Shown: positions 27,080 through 37,532, numbered from the stretch's first letter. The stretch is DNA of 64,000 nucleotides from Opitutia bacterium (GCA_947452315.1 CANGCX010000001.1:1-64000); one strand, 5' to 3'. The notes: a model not told the origin generated them from the letters alone. A program made the numbers and translations.

Positions 27080-28177
27080 TTAGATCGTGACGGACTTCAG
27101 CGTGGCGACGTCCCAAAGTGCTTGATGAGCTTCGGTGGCGAGCTCGTTGAAAGCATCAACTTCGGCTTTGGAGAAGAGCAGGCCGCCGGCAGCGTCAGTG
27201 TGTTTTGCCCAGCCAGCTTCCAGTTGGCCGGGTAACATGGATTTCTCGTTACCATGGCCGAGGACGTCGGCGATGACGGCTTTGACGTTTTGCGATTGGT
27301 TGCGGCCCTTGGCAAACGCACCGCCGTTAATTGCGTCTGGGTGGATGACTTGGAAGAAGAATACGCAAGTTCCCTTGTCACCTTGTGCTTGATCCCAGCG
27401 GTTACGAATCGTTGGGAGCGAGCCGCCGATGAAGCCGCCAACAATTTCATTGATGAGGGAAAGCCCGTAACCCTTGTGCGCTCCGAAGGGCAGCAGGGAG
27501 ACGGCTTGGTTTGGATCGGTGGTGGGGTTGCCATCCTTATCGACGGCAGCGAGGGGAGGAAGTGGTTTACCTTCGCGTTTGAGTTGTTGGACGCGGCCCA
27601 TGGCGACGACGGAGGTGGCCCAGTCGATCACGATCGGATATCCCACAGCATCGGTCGTAGGGAAACCCCAGGAGTGGGGATTAGTGCCTAGAGTTGGGAA
27701 CTTGCCTCCGAATGGCACGACCTCGGCGAGAGCGGCGGTGCAATTAGTGTAGGCTATGTAGCCCTTCTTTGCGGCCTCCATAACATAGCCACCGCCCCAG
27801 AGGTAGTGGAAGGCATTGTCGACGGAGACAGTGCCCACTCCGTATTTATCGGCGAGACGCATGGCTTCATCCATGGCGCGGTAGGCGGTGGATTGGCCGA
27901 GTTTTTTGTTGGCGTTCCAAATCTTGGCGGCCTCGAAACGCGAAGGTTTGACTTCAATCTGAGCGCCAGGGACGCAGCCCTTAGAGCCCGAGCCGAAGAG
28001 ATGGTCGAGGTGAAGAGCTTTGATGCCATTGTGCGTGCGGATACCGTGGCGCGAAGCCGATGCGCAAAAGCGGGCGCCTTCGGCGGATTCATCGGCGTGG
28101 AAACCGCGGTGTTGGTAGGCGGCGGCGACCAGATCGTTATGCTGTTTTTCCGGGACGACGTAGAAGAGTTCGGGCAT
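27080..28177 (-). CDS. Ldh-family (malate/L-lactate dehydrogenase-like) oxidoreductase
   Basis: 'HGIRTHNGIKALHLDHL', 'SVDNAFHYLWGGGYVMEAA', 'FGAHKGYGLSLINEIVGG'. Confidence 0.88.
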   Translation of the reverse strand: MPELFYVVPEKQHNDLVAAAYQHRGFHADESAEGARFCASASRHGIRTHNGIKALHLDHLFGSGSKGCVPGAQIEVKPSRFEAAKIWNANKKLGQSTAYRAMDEAMRLADKYGVGTVSVDNAFHYLWGGGYVMEAAKKGYIAYTNCTAALAEVVPFGGKFPTLGTNPHSWGFPTTDAVGYPIVIDWATSVVAMGRVQQLKREGKPLPPLAAVDKDGNPTTDPNQAVSLLPFGAHKGYGLSLINEIVGGFIGGSLPTIRNRWDQAQGDKGTCVFFFQVIHPDAINGGAFAKGRNQSQNVKAVIADVLGHGNEKSMLPGQLEAGWAKHTDAAGGLLFSKAEVDAFNELATEAHQALWDVATLKSVTI

Positions 28178-28242
28178 AGTAGTTAACGGTTAAGAAGGGT
28201 AAAAATAGATATGAGCCGATGTTAAGCGCAGGAAAGATCAGA

Positions 28243-29202
28243 TTAAACTTCGTTGGCTTGGGCGATGGGTTTTTTACCTGCGAGAAAACGGGTAAGGTTT
28301 TCGACGGCGCAGGAGGCTTGGCGTTGGACACTCTCGTGCGTGCGCGAACCGATATGAGGAGTGATAATGACGTTGGGTAGACCTAGGAGAGGATGGTCGG
28401 CAGGTGGGGGCTCCTGGTCGAGGACATCGGCGGCGTAGGCGAGTAGGTGCTTCGACTTCAGTGCAGCGACAAGTGCAGTCAGATCGACAAGTTCTCCGCG
28501 ACCGGTGTTAATGATAACCGCGCCTTTTTTAATAAGGGGAAAATTGGTTGCGTTGATCAGTCCCTTGGTGGCGGGAGTGAGCTTGGTGTGAAGTGAGATT
28601 ATGTCGGCCTGGCGAAGCACGTCGTCGAAATTTTCTACGCGTGTAATGTCATGCCAACGGGCGAAATCTTCATCCCAGTAATTGCCGTAACCAATGACTT
28701 TTAGGCCGAAAGCTTTGGCGCGGATGGCTACCTCTTTGCCGATGCGGCCGAAGCCGACGATGGCGAGGGTCTTGCCGCAGACCTCGTTGCCGGTGATGCG
28801 CGTCCATCGACCAGCCGCGGTGTGGTTAGCCTCGATGACGAGGTTGCGCACGGCGGCTAGCATGAGGCAAAACGTGTGCTCAGCAACGGTCGTGTGATTC
28901 ACGCCGGGCGTAAAAAGGACCGGGACTTTTAGGTCGGTGGCAGCTTTAACATCAATTTTGTCTAGGCCGATACCGTACTTAGAGATGACTTTTAGGCGAG
29001 GGAGGGATTTCTGGATGACGGCGCGGGTGAGTGCGTCGTCGCCGCAGAGATAGGCGTCGAATTGGCCGGCGAGCTCCAACATGCGCGCTTCAGAGAGCGG
29101 ACCGCGTTCGCGGACGATCTCAAAATTTGCGGCGGCTAGCATCTCGTGATGGATGCCGGGCGTGTCTTGAAACGAAGTGGTCGTGAGTAGGACGCGAGTC
29201 AT
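28243..29202 (-). CDS. D-2-hydroxyacid dehydrogenase (phosphoglycerate dehydrogenase-like)
   Basis: 'LKVISKYGIGLDKIDV', 'LAIVGFGRIGKEVA', 'INTGRGELVDLTAL', 'ITPHIGSRTHES'. Confidence 0.92.
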   Translation of the reverse strand: MTRVLLTTTSFQDTPGIHHEMLAAANFEIVRERGPLSEARMLELAGQFDAYLCGDDALTRAVIQKSLPRLKVISKYGIGLDKIDVKAATDLKVPVLFTPGVNHTTVAEHTFCLMLAAVRNLVIEANHTAAGRWTRITGNEVCGKTLAIVGFGRIGKEVAIRAKAFGLKVIGYGNYWDEDFARWHDITRVENFDDVLRQADIISLHTKLTPATKGLINATNFPLIKKGAVIINTGRGELVDLTALVAALKSKHLLAYAADVLDQEPPPADHPLLGLPNVIITPHIGSRTHESVQRQASCAVENLTRFLAGKKPIAQANEV

Positions 29203-29409
29203 GTGGATTAAAGGATGAAGACTCGCACACGAGTCCGCGGAAAGTGAAGCGAAACTTTAGTCATGCCGTTAAGCGTGAGGTGACTTGGTTGCATCTAAAT
29301 GCCGACGCACTACTAAGCGTAATTGCGCTGTGGACCGGTAAGATTCAACACAAAGTGCGCAGGAAATCGCATTGCCCGTGCGCGGGAGGTGCTTTGGCTG
29401 AGGTTGAAA

Positions 29410-30846
29410 ATGAAGACCTTTGCGAAAGCCACGATGGAATTGCAGCGAAAACTTGGCCGAAAGACGGTGCGCACGGACGACGCTGCGTGTCAGGCTGCAT
29501 CTTATGATAGTAGCAAACTGCCGTTTCTGCCCGAAGCGGTGATCTACCCGCGCCGCGATTCAGACATCGGCAAAGCTCTCGCGCTAGCGAATCGACATGG
29601 CATACCCGTGACCGTACGTGGTCGTGGGACAACATTGACCGGTGCCGCGGCGCCTCGCCGTGGTGGCTGGGTTGTTGATATGCTAGGCCTCAACAAAATC
29701 ACAGTCGATGCCGAAGCCGGTATGGCCCATGTGCAAACCGGAGCGAAAGTGGCCGATATCCAACGTGCGACGGAAGCCGTGGGTTGGTTCTATCCGCCCG
29801 ATCCATCCTCGCGCGAATATTGCACCATCGGGGGCAATATCGCTTGTAATGCTGGCGGTATGCACGGCGGTAAATATGGGGTGACGCGAGATTTCATCTT
29901 AGCGCTCGAAGGGTTTTTGCCGACGGGTGAATTTGTTAAATGGGGCACGCCAACAAAGAAATTTTCATCGGGTTTTAACCTGCGTGACCTTTGGATCGGC
30001 AGCGAAGGTATGCTTGGAGTTGTGACAGCGGCGACCTTGAAGTTGATCCCGACGCCCGCCGCTCGTTGGACCTTGCTTGCCGCTTTCGATACGGAGATTG
30101 AAGCCTTTCAAGCTGTGCGGGCGTTGTTTCGTGCAAGGGTGCAACCAGCGATTTGCGAATTTCTCGATCGCTACTCGGTTATGTGCGCAGAGCGCGCGAC
30201 TGGCGCGACTGTTTTTGAGGGGCAGCCTGGCAAACCGGTATTATTAATCGAGCTAGCCGGTACAGCGAGTGAAGTACGCGAAGTAAAAAAAACTGTCTTG
30301 GCTTGGGCTGTCGAGTTCGCGCTGGCTCATCGGGCGGCGAAGAATCGTGGCGAGGCTGAAGCTCTGTGGGCTGTACGCCGAAAATGTTCGGGAGCGATGT
30401 TCGAACTCGGCGATGCCAAGCTTAATGAGGACATCGTTGTGCCGATGCGAAATTATGAGACTTTCGCTGTATTTTTGGATAAATTGCGGAAGGAGTCGAA
30501 GCTCTCGATCCCAACCTTCGGGCATCTAGGCGACGGCAATCTTCACGTGAATATCATGTATCACAAAGCCCTGACGACCGAGGTGCGGGCGGCAGAAAAA
30601 GCGGTGCAAAAACTCATGAAGACCGTCGTTGCGCTGGGCGGCGCGATCTCTGGTGAGCACGGGATTGGTTTGGCGAAGTCGCCGTTTTTGCGTCTGCAGC
30701 ATTCGCCCGCACAGGTTCGGGCGATGCAGGCCGTGAAGCAGGCGCTCGACCCCAAAGGAATTTTGAATCCGGGAAAAATGTTCGATGTGTTTGAGGTTTG
30801 GAAACACCGCCGCATCGACGTAAAATTCCCCTGGGATCATAAATAA
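29410..30846 (+). CDS. FAD-linked oxidase, glycolate oxidase GlcD-like (ORF opens at 29323)
   Basis: 'VIYPRRDSDIGKALALANRHGIPVTVRGRGTTLTGAA', 'GGNIACNAGGMHGGKYG', 'FGHLGDGNLHVNIM', 'SGEHGIGLAK'. Confidence 0.92.
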   Translation: MKTFAKATMELQRKLGRKTVRTDDAACQAASYDSSKLPFLPEAVIYPRRDSDIGKALALANRHGIPVTVRGRGTTLTGAAAPRRGGWVVDMLGLNKITVDAEAGMAHVQTGAKVADIQRATEAVGWFYPPDPSSREYCTIGGNIACNAGGMHGGKYGVTRDFILALEGFLPTGEFVKWGTPTKKFSSGFNLRDLWIGSEGMLGVVTAATLKLIPTPAARWTLLAAFDTEIEAFQAVRALFRARVQPAICEFLDRYSVMCAERATGATVFEGQPGKPVLLIELAGTASEVREVKKTVLAWAVEFALAHRAAKNRGEAEALWAVRRKCSGAMFELGDAKLNEDIVVPMRNYETFAVFLDKLRKESKLSIPTFGHLGDGNLHVNIMYHKALTTEVRAAEKAVQKLMKTVVALGGAISGEHGIGLAKSPFLRLQHSPAQVRAMQAVKQALDPKGILNPGKMFDVFEVWKHRRIDVKFPWDHK

Positions 30847-30942
30847 TTAGGTGGCTTTAACCTTGCGACGGCGCGCGTGCTCACAATATCGCCCGAGGAT
30901 GAGATTAGATTTATTTTTCTGCATTCGCGCTGAAAGGTGTTG

Positions 30943-32484
30943 ATGCGCGCACCCACGACTTCTTTGCGGAGATGGCTCGGGCCGGTTCTACTTGTGCTTG
31001 TGGCCTTCGTTTTTCGCTCAGCGTATTACACGGAAAACTACGGACATCCGGACGAGGCTATTACTTTTGAAGTCGTTCGCTACATGCGCGCCTCGGGGGA
31101 CTGGGACAGCAATTGGGCAAAGGCGAAACTCGAACCCGCATTTCACTATGAGCAATATAACTTCGCTTCTTATCTACACGCCACGTTCGGCTTTTACCGT
31201 TTCGTAAAAGGGATTTCAACTTTGGATGAGTGGCGTGCACGAGATGGAGGATTTTGGGTGTATCGTTTTTTCTCCGTCTTGCTAGCGACGCTGGCGGTTA
31301 TGCAAACTTGGTGGTTGGCTCGAACGATAGGTGGAGTGCGTGTCGGGCTCGCGGCGGGATTATTGGCCGCGGTGCTACCGGGTTTAGTGCAAGACGCCCA
31401 CTATGCACGGCCGGAGGCGTTCCTAACCGTGCTTACGTTGACGGCTGTGCTGTTGAGTTTGCCGCGGGGTATGTTTTCCGCGTGGCGCGTGTTCGGGGCG
31501 GCTGCGGTGGTTGGCCTCTCTGTGGCTTGCAAGATTTCCATGCTGGCTTTGGCTTGGCTGCCGCTTGTGGCGTTGATGCCAATCGAACGTGGCGTGACGG
31601 TGGGGCTAGGTCGTTGGTCTTGGGCCGTAGGACTAACTTTGACAGGTTTGATTGTGGGCTTTGCGGCCGGGGCGCCTGACGCAATGCTGCATATGCAAAC
31701 GTATGGGCATGGCGTGTTGTATTTGTCGCAGCAATATGCGGGGCTCCATCCGCCGCACAGTCCGCTCATAGATAAAACAGCTACGGGGCTTTTGACGGGC
31801 TACTATCTTAGCACTTTGGGCGGACTTGGCTTGGTCGCAGCTTTAGGTGGGAGCGTGGCCTTATGGCGGCAGCCACGCAAGAGAGAGTGCATGATTTTGA
31901 TGGGACCGCTGGTTTTATTTGCCGGGTATTTTTGCACGCGAAGTGTTTTTTTTGAGCGTAATTTGAGCCATGTTTTGCCTCTGGGGTGTGTTTTGACAGC
32001 ATTGGGTCTTGTTGCCGGCGCGAAATGGATCGAACGGCGCGCGGGTGTTTGTGCTGCGTGGGGCTTAGCGGCCTTGCTGGCTTTGGCGTTGGCGAGACCG
32101 ACTGATCTTTCGATGCGTTTGATTAAAGAATTTTCGCGTGAGCCGGCAAAGAAACGGGCTGTACAGATTGCAGAATTGCGTCAGGCGCATCCCGGCTTGG
32201 TTTGGCGCGAGATCGATTTACTGAGCAGTTCACCCTTGGAGGATCTAAGACAGCATTTTAAGGACGCGGGTGGGGCGTTGCTTGTGCGGGTGCTAGATTA
32301 TCACGACGAGTGGAGCTCATATCATGGCGCCTTACTGCAGACGCAATTTGAAGCTAAGTTAATTGCTACTGTACCCAGTGTATTTGCCGATGTCGGTAGT
32401 TGCACATTGCACACTTACTCAAGCTGGACGGATCGTTTTTACCTCGTCACTGGTGTGCTAAAGGGCGCTGGGGCAGGGAAATAA
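30943..32484 (+). CDS. GT39-like integral membrane glycosyltransferase
   Basis: N-terminal TM then 'YYTENYGHPDEAITFEVVRYM' (acidic DE motif in the first loop), multiple TM segments. Confidence 0.7.
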   Translation: MRAPTTSLRRWLGPVLLVLVAFVFRSAYYTENYGHPDEAITFEVVRYMRASGDWDSNWAKAKLEPAFHYEQYNFASYLHATFGFYRFVKGISTLDEWRARDGGFWVYRFFSVLLATLAVMQTWWLARTIGGVRVGLAAGLLAAVLPGLVQDAHYARPEAFLTVLTLTAVLLSLPRGMFSAWRVFGAAAVVGLSVACKISMLALAWLPLVALMPIERGVTVGLGRWSWAVGLTLTGLIVGFAAGAPDAMLHMQTYGHGVLYLSQQYAGLHPPHSPLIDKTATGLLTGYYLSTLGGLGLVAALGGSVALWRQPRKRECMILMGPLVLFAGYFCTRSVFFERNLSHVLPLGCVLTALGLVAGAKWIERRAGVCAAWGLAALLALALARPTDLSMRLIKEFSREPAKKRAVQIAELRQAHPGLVWREIDLLSSSPLEDLRQHFKDAGGALLVRVLDYHDEWSSYHGALLQTQFEAKLIATVPSVFADVGSCTLHTYSSWTDRFYLVTGVLKGAGAGK

Positions 32485-32533
32485 TTTTTCCGTTTGCCCG
32501 CGCTGGTAACGGACGCTCACACTCATTCCTTTC

Positions 32534-35500
32534 ATGTATCTCAAGGCGCTAAAACTGCACGGCTTTAAGTCCTTCGCGGACCCCACGACTCTCCGTTTCG
32601 AACCCGGCGTGACTGCTGTGGTGGGTCCCAATGGCTGCGGCAAATCCAACATCGCAGACTCCATCCGCTGGGTGCTTGGCGAACAGAGCGCGAAAGCCCT
32701 GCGCGGCGGAAAGATGCAGGACGTCATCTTTGAAGGTGCCGATACCCGCAAGCCCGCCCAGCTTTGCGAGGTCTCTTTACTTCTGACTGACTGCGAAAAA
32801 CAGCTCGGCAGCGAGTTTCACGAAATTGAAATCACACGCCGCGTTTACCGAGACGGTCAGAGCGAATATGCTTTTAACGGCCAACCCTGTCGGCTGAAGG
32901 ACATTCAGAAACTTTTCATGGATACCGGCATTGGCCGGACCAGCTACTCGATCATGGCTCAAGGCCAGATTGACCAGATTCTCTCCTCGAAGCCTGAGGA
33001 GCGGCGGGCGGTTTTCGAAGAAGCTGCCGGCATCACCAAGTACAAGAGTCAGCGTCGCGAAGCGATGAGCAAGCTGGCGTTGACTGATCAAAATCTAGCC
33101 CGCGTTGCTGATGTAGTTGGGGAAGTTGGGCGCCAGATCGGTAGTCTGCGCCGTCAAGCGGCCAAGGCTATGCGCTATAAGCGCCTCAATCATCGCCTGC
33201 GCCACTTCAGCCTCGCTTGGAGTGGCTTTCACCACTCCCAACTCACCGCCACACTGGGTGCGCTTGAAGCCGATGTAGCCACCTTGCGCGCCGAGGCCGA
33301 TAGCCGGCGCACCAGTCGCGAAGAACAAGAAATCGCCCTCGAAGAAAAAAAGAGCCTACGTAGTCGCCTTAATCAGCGCGTACAAGATGCGCAGCAGGGA
33401 GTTTATGACGTGCGCTCACAAAAAGAAGCTGCCGAAAACGCAGCCAATCTCGCACACATCCGTCGAGCCGGTCTCGAAGACCGCCTCGGCTCTTCCCGAG
33501 CCAATCTCGGTGAACTTGAGATGCAACTGCGTGAAGTCACCGCCCAAGGCGACACCGCAGCCCAAGATAAACAACACGAACTAGGCCTTCTCGGCAGCAG
33601 CGACGCCGTTTTCCAACAACGCAATCGTGAACTCGCTATCGTTGAAGGTGAGCTTACCAAGCTCGAGCAAGACCTCCAGCAAGCAAAATTCCAGCTCCTG
33701 CAATTTGAGAGTACCGTCGCGCGATTGCGCACCGATTGTTCGGGCTACGAGGTGGATCAAAAGACCAGCGCGCACCGGCACGATTCGCTCGCGCAGGAAA
33801 TCGAATCGATTCGCCAACAACAGGCCGCCGCAGCCCAGCAAGTCGCTGAGCTCGACGCCCGCACCGAAGAAGCCTTGGGCGAAAAATCCCGGGCTCACAG
33901 CGAATCGGTCAGCGCCCAGCAAGCAATCACGACCCTGACCAGCGAATTCCGTGAAGCTCAGCGCAAACTTTCCGAAATCGACCGCCAACTCGCGCAGCGT
34001 ACCGCACGGCTTAAGTTGCTTCAACAGCTGCAAGAACGCTGGGAAGGCTTCGGCGAAGGCGCCAAAGCTGTTCTGCAAGGTCGTCTTGAAACCGCGCTAA
34101 ATGGTGCAAAAGCCTCACCGATTTCTCAAGGACTCGACGTCAAGCCCGAGTTCGGTAAAGCCGTTGAAGCCATTCTTGGCTCCGCCGCCGAAGCGATCAG
34201 TGTCAGCGATCTCAGCACCGCCCAGCGCATCCTTGCGCAACTTGAAAACGAGCAGATCGGCTCCGCCATTCTTCGTATCACCGAGTGCGGCGTGCGCCAG
34301 GAAGCCACTTACGAATTACCCGCAGGACTGATCTCCGCTACGACCGCTGTCAGTTCGGAAATCGAAGGACACCCAGCTCTCGCGCTTTTCGGAAGCTGCT
34401 ACATCGCCGATGACCTCCCGGCTTTCTTGGAATTTTGGCGCGCCAATCCCGGCTTCGCATTCCTAGCAGTTGCGACCCGCAAAGGGGATTTGGTCGACCG
34501 TCGTGGGCTCGTTTATGGCGGATATCACGGCTCCAAAAAATCCTCAAATAGCATTGTTCAACGCGAAATCGACCTGCGCGAAACCGCCAAGGCCCTCGCC
34601 GACGAACAACGTCTCCACGACGGTCAGAAACTCGCGATCGACGCCTTAAATGCTCGTCTCGCCGAGGCTGAGCAATTGCTCGAGCAACGACGCGCTGAAA
34701 TACTAGCCATTACGCAAACCGTCGCGGCCGTTCAAGCCGAGCAACGCAACGCCCAGCGCAACTCAGAAGAAATTGTCGCTAAGCTGCGGCGTATGGAAAA
34801 TGAGCTCACGGGGCTCGAACAAGCGCGCAATGAAGCTCACGCTCGATGGGAAAAAGCTCAACTCGGACTCTCCACCGCTGAAGCTGACGGCGTCACGCAA
34901 CGTGAACGCATTGCTCATGACGAGAAACGTATCGTCGAGCTGCGCACTGATCGCGACGTCAAACGGGACTCTCTCGCTCAAGCTCGTCTTGAACTCGCCG
35001 AGCGCCGCCAAAAGGTCGAAGTCCTCGATCGTGGTTTAGGAGAAATGGCCCGTCGCAGCCAACAACTCGGTGAACTTCTTGTTCAACGCCAGCAGGAGAT
35101 TGAAAGCTGGACCGACCAAGTGAGTGAACTTGCCAGCGAATCTGATGGTCAACGTGCGCGCTCGGTCCAACTCGGTGAGACCCTTGTTATCGCTCAGGAG
35201 CAAGTGGAGAAAATCCGCGTCGAGCTCGTCGACGTTGAGCGCGAGATCACTGGTCTAGAATCCGCACAGCATTCGCTGCGTAGCGACGCTGAGGCTGCCC
35301 AATCCGCACTCGCAAAACACGACATTAAACTCGCCGGCGACCGCCAACGCGCTCAATTCATCGCAGAAGAAGTCACTCGCGAATTTCAGGCGAATATCGC
35401 CCAACTCGATTGGCGCCATTTTTACTGGCACGCCGACGGTGAACCCGAAGGCATGAAGCTACTCGACCTTGACGAAGAGGATGAAGGGGAAGACGTCGCT

Positions 35501-36373
35501 CCTCTCACACCTCCGGCAGAAGCTACCATCGCCGCCGCAGGTGAAGTCGCCGAACCCACCAAACGCCGTCGTAAGCCAAAGGGCCCAAAGCCGGATCCTA
35601 CGCCCGAAGACCTGGCGGGGCTTGAAAATATCAATTGGGACGAGACCAAATCGGAAATCGATATGCTTCGCACGAGGCTTAACGGCCTAGGCGCAGTCAA
35701 TCTCGTGGCCATCGAGGAGTATGCAGAGCTTAAACAGCGCCACGACTTCCTGCGCACACAGACCGACGATCTAACCAACGCGAAAGCCGAACTTATCAAG
35801 GCGATCGACGAGATCAATCTGACTTCACAGCAGCAATTCGCACTCACCTTTGAGCAGATCAAAAAGAATTTCGAGTACACCTTCCATACGCTATTTGGCG
35901 GTGGTCGCGCGGCTCTCGAGTTGATCGCAACTGACGACGTGCTCGAAAGTGGTATCGAAATTGTTGCGCAACCTCCGGGCACCAAGCTCAAGAGCATCAC
36001 GTTGCTATCGGGCGGTCAAAAAACACTCACGGCTGTGGCGCTGCTCTTCGCGCTCTACATGGTGAAACCCTCGCCCTTCTGTTTGCTCGACGAGTTGGAC
36101 GCCCCGCTCGACGAATCTAACATTGGTCGTTTCACGGATTTGTTGAAAAAATTCGTCGGTGAATCGCAGTTTATCATTATCACGCACAACAAGCGCACTG
36201 TCTCAGCAGCGAGTGCGATTTACGGCGTGACAATGGAGGAACGTGGTGTGTCCAAGACTGTTTCGATGCACTTCAATAACGAACATTCCATCGCTGAAAA
36301 ACCGACGGCCAACATTGCCGAGGCTGTAAGCGGCGCACGGGCTGGAGCCACAGCAGGCTTGCCATCCGCCTAG
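32534..36373 (+). CDS. smc: chromosome segregation protein SMC
   Basis: 'MYLKALKLHGFKSFADPT', 'VVGPNGCGKSNIADSIRWVLGEQSAKALRG', long coiled coil with hinge, 'LLSGGQKTLTAVALLFALYMVKPSPFCLLDELDAPLDESN'. Confidence 0.97.
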   Translation: MYLKALKLHGFKSFADPTTLRFEPGVTAVVGPNGCGKSNIADSIRWVLGEQSAKALRGGKMQDVIFEGADTRKPAQLCEVSLLLTDCEKQLGSEFHEIEITRRVYRDGQSEYAFNGQPCRLKDIQKLFMDTGIGRTSYSIMAQGQIDQILSSKPEERRAVFEEAAGITKYKSQRREAMSKLALTDQNLARVADVVGEVGRQIGSLRRQAAKAMRYKRLNHRLRHFSLAWSGFHHSQLTATLGALEADVATLRAEADSRRTSREEQEIALEEKKSLRSRLNQRVQDAQQGVYDVRSQKEAAENAANLAHIRRAGLEDRLGSSRANLGELEMQLREVTAQGDTAAQDKQHELGLLGSSDAVFQQRNRELAIVEGELTKLEQDLQQAKFQLLQFESTVARLRTDCSGYEVDQKTSAHRHDSLAQEIESIRQQQAAAAQQVAELDARTEEALGEKSRAHSESVSAQQAITTLTSEFREAQRKLSEIDRQLAQRTARLKLLQQLQERWEGFGEGAKAVLQGRLETALNGAKASPISQGLDVKPEFGKAVEAILGSAAEAISVSDLSTAQRILAQLENEQIGSAILRITECGVRQEATYELPAGLISATTAVSSEIEGHPALALFGSCYIADDLPAFLEFWRANPGFAFLAVATRKGDLVDRRGLVYGGYHGSKKSSNSIVQREIDLRETAKALADEQRLHDGQKLAIDALNARLAEAEQLLEQRRAEILAITQTVAAVQAEQRNAQRNSEEIVAKLRRMENELTGLEQARNEAHARWEKAQLGLSTAEADGVTQRERIAHDEKRIVELRTDRDVKRDSLAQARLELAERRQKVEVLDRGLGEMARRSQQLGELLVQRQQEIESWTDQVSELASESDGQRARSVQLGETLVIAQEQVEKIRVELVDVEREITGLESAQHSLRSDAEAAQSALAKHDIKLAGDRQRAQFIAEEVTREFQANIAQLDWRHFYWHADGEPEGMKLLDLDEEDEGEDVAPLTPPAEATIAAAGEVAEPTKRRRKPKGPKPDPTPEDLAGLENINWDETKSEIDMLRTRLNGLGAVNLVAIEEYAELKQRHDFLRTQTDDLTNAKAELIKAIDEINLTSQQQFALTFEQIKKNFEYTFHTLFGGGRAALELIATDDVLESGIEIVAQPPGTKLKSITLLSGGQKTLTAVALLFALYMVKPSPFCLLDELDAPLDESNIGRFTDLLKKFVGESQFIIITHNKRTVSAASAIYGVTMEERGVSKTVSMHFNNEHSIAEKPTANIAEAVSGARAGATAGLPSA

Positions 36374-36650
36374 CCTGATCCCGGTTGAAATCTTGGCTGA
36401 ACTTCAGCTTGGGTGACAGCCGGGCTCTTGATCGGATGTAGCCGGTAAGTTTAAGTCCGTGGCTTTCTTGGCTTTCGCTATGGTCATGTAGGCTGTGGAG
36501 GCAAAAATTGAAGCAATGAGATTAGAGCGATGTGTTGCGGTAGCCCCCCTGACCTTAACACTGACTGAGCATCTCAATGCATACCTGTTGCTGCCGTAAA
36601 AAAATAACGCGGGTTTGCCAGCGGCCTGCGCGCCTGCTCAGATACGATCC

Positions 36651-37532
36651 ATGGCTAAATGGCTTCTCGTAGATGGTTTCAATCTCGCTTATCGGTGCTT
36701 CTTCGCGATTCCGGAATTATCGCGCGCCGATGGGTTTCCGACCAACGCACTTCACGGTTGGGTAAAATCAATTTGGAAGCTCGCTGATCAGGAAAAGCCT
36801 GAAGGCACATTAGTTTTTTTCGATTTGGGCGGGGCGCAAGATCGCTTGGCCATTCATCCTGAGTACAAAGCTCAACGTGAGGAGATGCCGGAAGCCCTGG
36901 CCAAACAATTGCCGTACGTGCGTAGTTTGACGCGCGCTCTTGGCTGTGTTGGCATCGAATTGGAAGGAGTGGAGAGCGATGATCTGCTCGCGGCTGAAGC
37001 GGTCGCGTTGGCTCAGGCAGGTCACGAAGTTCTGATCGTAAGTTCGGATAAAGATTTTGCGCAGATTGTGGATGAGCGCATAAAAATTCTGCTCCCGCCA
37101 CCCACGGCAAATCCAAAGTTGGGTTGGCAGGTGCGTGATGCGGCTGGTGTCAGGGAAAAATTTGGTGTGCCGCCATCACAGATCGCAGACTACCTAGCAC
37201 TCGTAGGAGACACCTCTGACAATATTCCCGGCATCAATGGCGTAGGCCCTAAAACAGCCTCCAAGTGGCTGGCTGAGTGGGGGAGTCTGGAGGGTGTAAT
37301 TGCGCACGCGGCCGAACTGCAGCCGGAGCGTTTCCGCGCTGCTGTGGCCAGCGAAGCCGATAAATTGCGGCGTAACTTGAAGCTGACCACGCTAAATGTG
37401 GCTTTGCCGAGCCTAGTCCTGAGCAAGCCCACGCCTGCACCTGAGGAGTTGTATCGTCTATTGACGGAGTTGGAGATGCGCTCGGCTTTGCTAGAAGCGC
37501 GGCAGCGTTACGGCCAGCCAGAGTTATTTTAG
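36651..37532 (+). CDS. stand-alone 5'-3' exonuclease (PolI N-terminal domain family)
   Basis: 'MAKWLLVDGFNLAYRCFFAIPEL', 'ESDDLLA', 'VSSDKDFAQIV', 'YLALVGDTSDNIPGINGVGPKTASKWL'. Confidence 0.93.
   Translation: MAKWLLVDGFNLAYRCFFAIPELSRADGFPTNALHGWVKSIWKLADQEKPEGTLVFFDLGGAQDRLAIHPEYKAQREEMPEALAKQLPYVRSLTRALGCVGIELEGVESDDLLAAEAVALAQAGHEVLIVSSDKDFAQIVDERIKILLPPPTANPKLGWQVRDAAGVREKFGVPPSQIADYLALVGDTSDNIPGINGVGPKTASKWLAEWGSLEGVIAHAAELQPERFRAAVASEADKLRRNLKLTTLNVALPSLVLSKPTPAPEELYRLLTELEMRSALLEARQRYGQPELF

Noticed and set aside
33581-34078. 165-codon minus-strand ORF within smc
   Set aside because: Antisense to coiled-coil sequence; Leu/Phe/Ala-rich artefact.
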